A stretch of DNA of 64,000 nucleotides from positions 36,501,128 to 36,565,127 of the forward strand of contig NC_133776.1 in assembly GCF_003597395.2 (NCBI RefSeq). The letters are read 5' to 3'. Shown here piece by piece: positions 59,814 through 64,000 of the stretch (position 1 is the stretch's first letter; each line of letters opens with the position of its first letter). The notes beneath the pieces are model-generated. The model had not been told where the DNA came from. It saw only the letters and a program-made list of their open reading frames with translations, and did not search any database. Both the position numbers and the translations under genes were made by a program. Source of the DNA: Chelonoidis abingdonii. Lineage: Eukaryota; Chordata; Testudines; Testudinidae.

Positions 59814-60602
59814 GGTGTTCCCAACCCTCTGAGTGCAAGAATTCAACTGGAATAAAGCTGCTTCCTTTTTCATTCCTCTGTGTAATTAACACCTGACTTT
59901 GCTTGGGGGCTTTCACCTCAGACTTGTGCAGTATGTTGCCATAGTAATGTTTTGTTGCTGTTTGCCATTCCTAACTAGATAACCTTGGGAGGTTCCCATT
60001 ACTTCACATTGTTTATGGCTGCCCAGAATTCAATTAAATTGTTTCCCAAGATTTTCATATCTGTTTACAGCTTTTGAGCCCTCTTGCAGCCTTGTCGGAT
60101 GACATTCCATCTCAACTACTCCGTTGAGGTTCTCTAGTTTCCAGGCTACCTACAGTATTTGTTTTTCTTGGTCTCTTTATTCCTAGCCTGGCAGCACTTT
60201 GTATGGAATTGTCTTTATTTTCAGTCTCTCAACAAGATGGGTGCATTGGAACTTTGTTTCTGTTATCTCAGAAGGCTTGTTCAGAAAGTGGCGCAAGATT
60301 TGTGTGCTAGGGCTCAAATGCTTCTTAGTCAAGTGTTTTGCAATCTGGCTGCTCCAAAGGTGTCATTCAGTTCATTGTTATCTCCTACGGAAAGCATTTG
60401 CTCTTTAGGGTAAAATTTACCCAGGAGCCCCCTAAAACAATGGATGCGTTGCAGTTCCATAGTGCAGGGCTAGGGCAGATGTGGAACGAGCAGACTCTGC
60501 ACCCCTCACACATGGTGAAGCTAAGCTGCATACTAGCTCTGCCTGAACCAAAGTAAAGGAGGGCTGTGGTAGGTGTGGGTAAGCTTGAGAGGAGACAATT
60601 GG
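59814..60602. other. No gene recognised
   Basis: An 84-codon plus frame at 60159-60413 and a 69-codon frame in another phase overlap. Neither resembles a known family. Confidence 0.55.
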
Positions 60603-61062
60603 CCATGAACCATAGGCGCTGACTTCCTCTGTTCCCGGGGAGGAGGGTGTTCAACCTCTGCTCTGTCCCAGGCCCTGCCCCCACCCCACCCCACCCCCAA
60701 TCCACCCTTCCCCCAAGCCCGCATCCCTGCCCTGCCTCTTAGCGCCCCTGCTTCACCCCAGGCCCCTCCCCCACTCCACCCCTTCCCAAATCCTCACCTT
60801 GTCTCACCTCTTTGTCCCACTTCTTCCTGCCCCTCCCCCACCTCTTCCTGCCCCCACTCCTCCTCCCCAGTTGAACAGCTGATCTGCAGTGCATGGGAAG
60901 GGAGGAACTGATCAGCCGGGCTGCCGGTGTGCAGGAGGCTCTGGGGGTGAGGGTGAGGTGCTGATCCGTGGGGCTGCCAGTGGGTGCTGAGCACCCACTA
61001 TTTTTTTTCTGTGTGTGCTTCAGCTGCAGAGAACCCATGGGTTGGGCACCTATGCCATCAAC
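60603..61062. mobile_element. hAT-type MITE (CATAGGCGCTGAC ends), 8-bp duplication
   Basis: The element is 60611-61054 (444 bp), starting CATAGGCGCTGAC and ending GTTGGGCACCTATG. The flanks CCATGAAC (60603-60610) and CCATCAAC (61055-61062) match at 7 of 8. The inside is C-rich on the left ('caccccaccccacccc') and contains 'gtgggtgctgagcacccac', a perfect palindrome near 60980-60998. Minus-strand frames over it are repeat artefacts. Confidence 0.88.
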
Positions 61063-62707
61063 CCTTGTGCAATGAGATCATCCATATATTGCATCTCAGG
61101 GGCTGGAGTAATGACTTTAGAGAGGCAGCAGGGCTGCTCCATGCACTGCCCACCGTCCATGGGGATGGATTCTTTCCCCTCATTTAGTCGGGCTTGGAAA
61201 GGAAAGGGTGAATTTCACCTTTGCTGAGTGGTGCTGTGGTGCAGTGCTAATCAAGGATGTCTGCTTTTCACCCACTGCTGGATTACTCATGAGTATGTGC
61301 AGCATTTGCTTATACATTTTAACTTTTACATTAATTCTTTCCCCTATATTTACATCCTACAGTAATTACTTCAAGTGCTTGCGTCTGGTTCTCCTCTCAC
61401 ATCAGTTTTACATTGGTGCAGCATCATTGATTTCAGTGGGGTTAATCTTGATTCTCACCAATGTGAAAACAAACTATTTGCTTTCAAGTGGCATTCACTT
61501 TGCACGGAGTTTCTTTTTCTGATAAGGATATACTGTGCCATGGTTATAACAGGTCCCTTTGTTTGTCAGTGACACTTCCCCCCACAAATTCTGCATTGCT
61601 TTTCCAGAAGCATTTTTCAAACTACTAACAACAGCTTGTCCAGTTATTTTAGAAGGTGTCCTTTTAGAATTTCTGTTGTCAATGTAAATTGAATGGTACT
61701 GAGGGGGCCTAATTCTCCCACTCTTACTCATGTCGTGTAGCACTTCCACTGCATGAGTACTCTCACTGAAAGCATAAGTAACAGTGGAAGAATCATGCCC
61801 TTGGTGTGTAAAACATGGTACCATGCCAATTCTTGTTTGGCACTTCATAGGCATCGTAGTACTCAACAATATGGTGTCATGTCCTGCAAAACTTGCACAT
61901 GTGAGTAATCTGTACTCATTAGACTAGTAGCTATGAATTAGCTCTCTGAAGACTTTGATGTCACTGAGTGATGCAGGATTGGGGCCTACATTTTGCCTTT
62001 TTTTTGTCATATGCCTTTTTCATGTCAAAGAATTACCACACATTTGTCTTTTCAAATGGTCATATAAAATTAATGGTTTAATCTAGTATTTAACATTGAA
62101 AATACACAATAACTATTATTGATACAAATTTTAACAATCACATGTCTGTCTAAGATACATGGAGTTGGCACTTGGAAAACAGACTGATGCACTGAAACTA
62201 TATATTGGCTTTGTGTAGCATCACTTGGAATCTAGCCAGTAAATAATACACATCTAAAAACTGTTTATTTACATATAAGTGATAAACCATAGCAACTCTG
62301 AAACAGCTGTATAGATTGTCAGCACTCAAACATTTTCAAGAGCATGTGGGCTCCTCTTGTGCATTTCTTGTAAAAGTAACCATAAGAGAAGGGAGTTAAA
62401 TGCAAACAGATAAGCTCTAATCATGTTTACATCTAATTTAAATTAACAAAAGCCAGGAAATTCAGAATTATGGCTGATGCACTGTCATTAACATGGAGGC
62501 TAGCTAATTGAGCATACTGTATGTGGCATCTGAAATCATCCGCTTCTGCAATACCTGCTGCACACAATAGATCGCGTAAGAGATAGAATTTCAGCCTCCA
62601 ATTTGCATGATCTGTCTTTCATCATGTTAATCCTTATACTTAACTTTGTTAACATAAGCTCTGGTATTTAATTTCCAATTCTGAACTGCATATGTATGTG
62701 GTAACTG

Positions 62708-62752
<45 letters not shown>

Positions 62753-63197
62753 TTTGCAGATATGTTACACATACCAGCATAATTCCTAATTTATAATAAA
62801 TACAAAATGTTGTAAGAATGTGTCTAATAGACTCATTATATACAAAAACATCCCGAACTACCAAGTACCGTATAGCTTGGATTAAAGTTTGTAAAGAAGC
62901 TCCCAGTTATTCTGTGTGCCTTAGAATCCAGCTCTGAACTGGTGCTGTTTTAATGACTGTGGGTCAAATCCAGCTCCACTTAAGTCAATGGGAGTTTTTC
63001 TATTGACTTCAATGAAGCGTGGATTGGTCCCTCAGTCTAGGAAGCCAAGGCAATGGGAGAGGCATAGCACAGACAGCAAATTCAGTATATCCACTGACTA
63101 TAAAATGTGCTTTGAGCATTGTTATGGACTGTGTTCACATCTCCATCCACACCCTGTCCTAGCAACTACACACAGGTTGCACCATACTGTTTATAAC
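61063..63197. other. No gene recognised; palindromic remnant and CA repeat
   Basis: A palindromic piece lies at about 61715-61802 ('cctaattctcccactcttac' against 'gtggaagaatcatgcccttg'), and a remnant with 'cacatcagttttacattgg' at about 61395. A 'gtcaatgggagtttttctat' repeat piece lies near 62985. The 124-codon minus-strand frame (61869-61495) overlaps the palindrome and is not credible. Confidence 0.55.
62711..62749. repeat. (CA)n microsatellite, 19 uninterrupted units
   Basis: A pure CA run, likely to vary in length between individuals. Confidence 0.97.
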
Positions 63198-64000
63198 TAA
63201 GGGTATGGCTACATGGCAGAGTTACGGCACCAGGAGTTACAGTGCCGCTCGGAGAGCACTGAAGGGAAAACGCTGTTGTGTGTTCACACTGTCAGCTGCC
63301 CGTGCAATAGTGTATTCACAATTGTAGCACTTGCAGCAGTATTCGAAGCAGTGCAGTCTGGGCAGCTATTCCACAGAGCATTTCTTCCTTTTCTGCCGCT
63401 AAGAATTGTGGGAAGGTGGAGGGTGTCAACCTGGGTCCTGTCCCAATGCCCTGTGATTCCTTGCTTCGCATCCCAGCAAACCTTGTGTTTCCGTCTGTGC
63501 TTGGCACCCTCTTTCAACAGTTTGTGTACTGCACGCTCTGTGGGAATGGATCCCGCACTGTTGACCAGTATGCTGCTCGCTCTCACTAACACATAACGAG
63601 TGGCAGTGGAGTTATTCCTTAAACTACATAGGCAGGAGCAGTTCAACATTGATCTTGCCATGCATAGTAGCCACTACATGAGATTGCCTGTGGCATTTAC
63701 AGAGGTGCTGACCACTGTGGAACACCACTTTTGGGCTCGGGAAACAAGCACTGAGTGGTGTGATCACATTGACATGCACTTCTGGGATGACAAGCAATGG
63801 CTACAGAACTTTCAGATGAGGAAAACCACATTCATGGGACTGTATGATGAGCTTACCTCAGCCCTGTGACACAAGGACATGAGAATGAGAACTGCCCTAT
63901 CATTGGAGAAGCATGTGGCGATTGCACTGTGGAAGCTGGGTACTCCAGACTGTTACAGATCAGTCTCTAACCAGTTCGGAGTTGGAAAGTTGACCGGTGG
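63198..64000 (+). mobile_element. PIF/Harbinger transposon, 5' part (runs off the window)
   Basis: It begins GGGTATGGCTACATGG at 63201 after TAA, which would be its 3-bp target. The first 340 bp are untranslated and parallel the left end of the element at 53603. A HARBI1-like transposase frame starts near 63546. The right end lies outside the window. Confidence 0.85.
63546..64000 (+). pseudogene. HARBI1-like Harbinger transposase, 5' part, two premature stops
   Basis: The likely start is the ATG at 63546, reading MDPALLTSMLLALTNT. TAA follows at 63594-63596, then the same phase continues with RVAVELFLKLHRQEQ. A typical Harbinger N-terminal tract comes next: HFWARETSTEWCDHID, FWDDKQWLQNFQMRKTTF, and then a TGA at 63867-63869 within ALxHKDMRMRTAL. 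The phase continues with EKHVAIALWKLGTPDCYRSV and SNQFGVGK at the window edge. The DDE catalytic residues would lie beyond base 64000. In the family this enzyme cuts and rejoins the element at TWA sites. HARBI1 host genes descend from it, but the terminal repeat just upstream and the stops show this is a dead transposon copy. Confidence 0.88.

Noticed and set aside
60159..60413. Possible exon (84 codons) after a 'tttatttt' pyrimidine tract
   Set aside because: Two phases are equally open, there is no family resemblance and no partner exon nearby.
63546..64000. Host HARBI1 gene
   Set aside because: It has a Harbinger terminal repeat and TAA target just upstream and two in-frame stops, so it is a transposon copy and not the domesticated gene.

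Overview
This window looks like non-genic vertebrate nuclear DNA: AT-rich background, no ribosomal, tRNA or protein-coding host gene that I can recognise, and a dense layering of amniote-type transposable elements. The mix (a CR1 LINE, Penelope-like elements whose ends turn up repeatedly, an R4/Dong-type LINE, hAT and PIF/Harbinger elements and their short non-autonomous derivatives) points to a sauropsid, most likely a turtle. That assignment is inference from the repeat families, not from a gene. The window is probably intergenic or the inside of a large intron.

Layout. 1-430: 3' end of a CR1 LINE on the minus strand. 1471-2740: a broken hAT transposon present in two opposite orientations. 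2750-7625: a nest of three elements. A Penelope-like retroelement is split at a TA by a 4 kb insertion, which is a Tigger-like terminal-inverted-repeat element carrying, in its own TA microsatellite, an R4-clade LINE with a 909-codon open frame. 7.6-37 kb: mostly unassigned sequence with scattered MITEs (9820, 17259, 18757, 23634, 34980), two MIR-like tracts and simple repeats. 37144-41146: two Penelope-like copies joined head to head and inserted as one unit with a 12-bp target duplication. 42886-43108, 50252-50528 and 52875-53083: three smaller insertions of the same Penelope family's end, two of them palindromic. 51-61 kb: more hAT MITEs, a non-autonomous Harbinger element (53603-54324) and a two-layer hAT nest (59084-59805). 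63201-64000: the start of a Harbinger element with a twice-interrupted HARBI1-like transposase that runs off the window.

Several insertions can be placed to the base because their target-site duplications are intact: 8-bp duplications for the hAT-type elements, TTA for Harbinger, TA for the Tigger-like element and 9-12 bp for the Penelope ends. The Penelope ends also carry a sequence that fits a hammerhead ribozyme core. No operon-like or host pathway organisation exists here, and I found no evidence for a new host system. The interest lies in the insertion architecture and the ribozyme-like ends.
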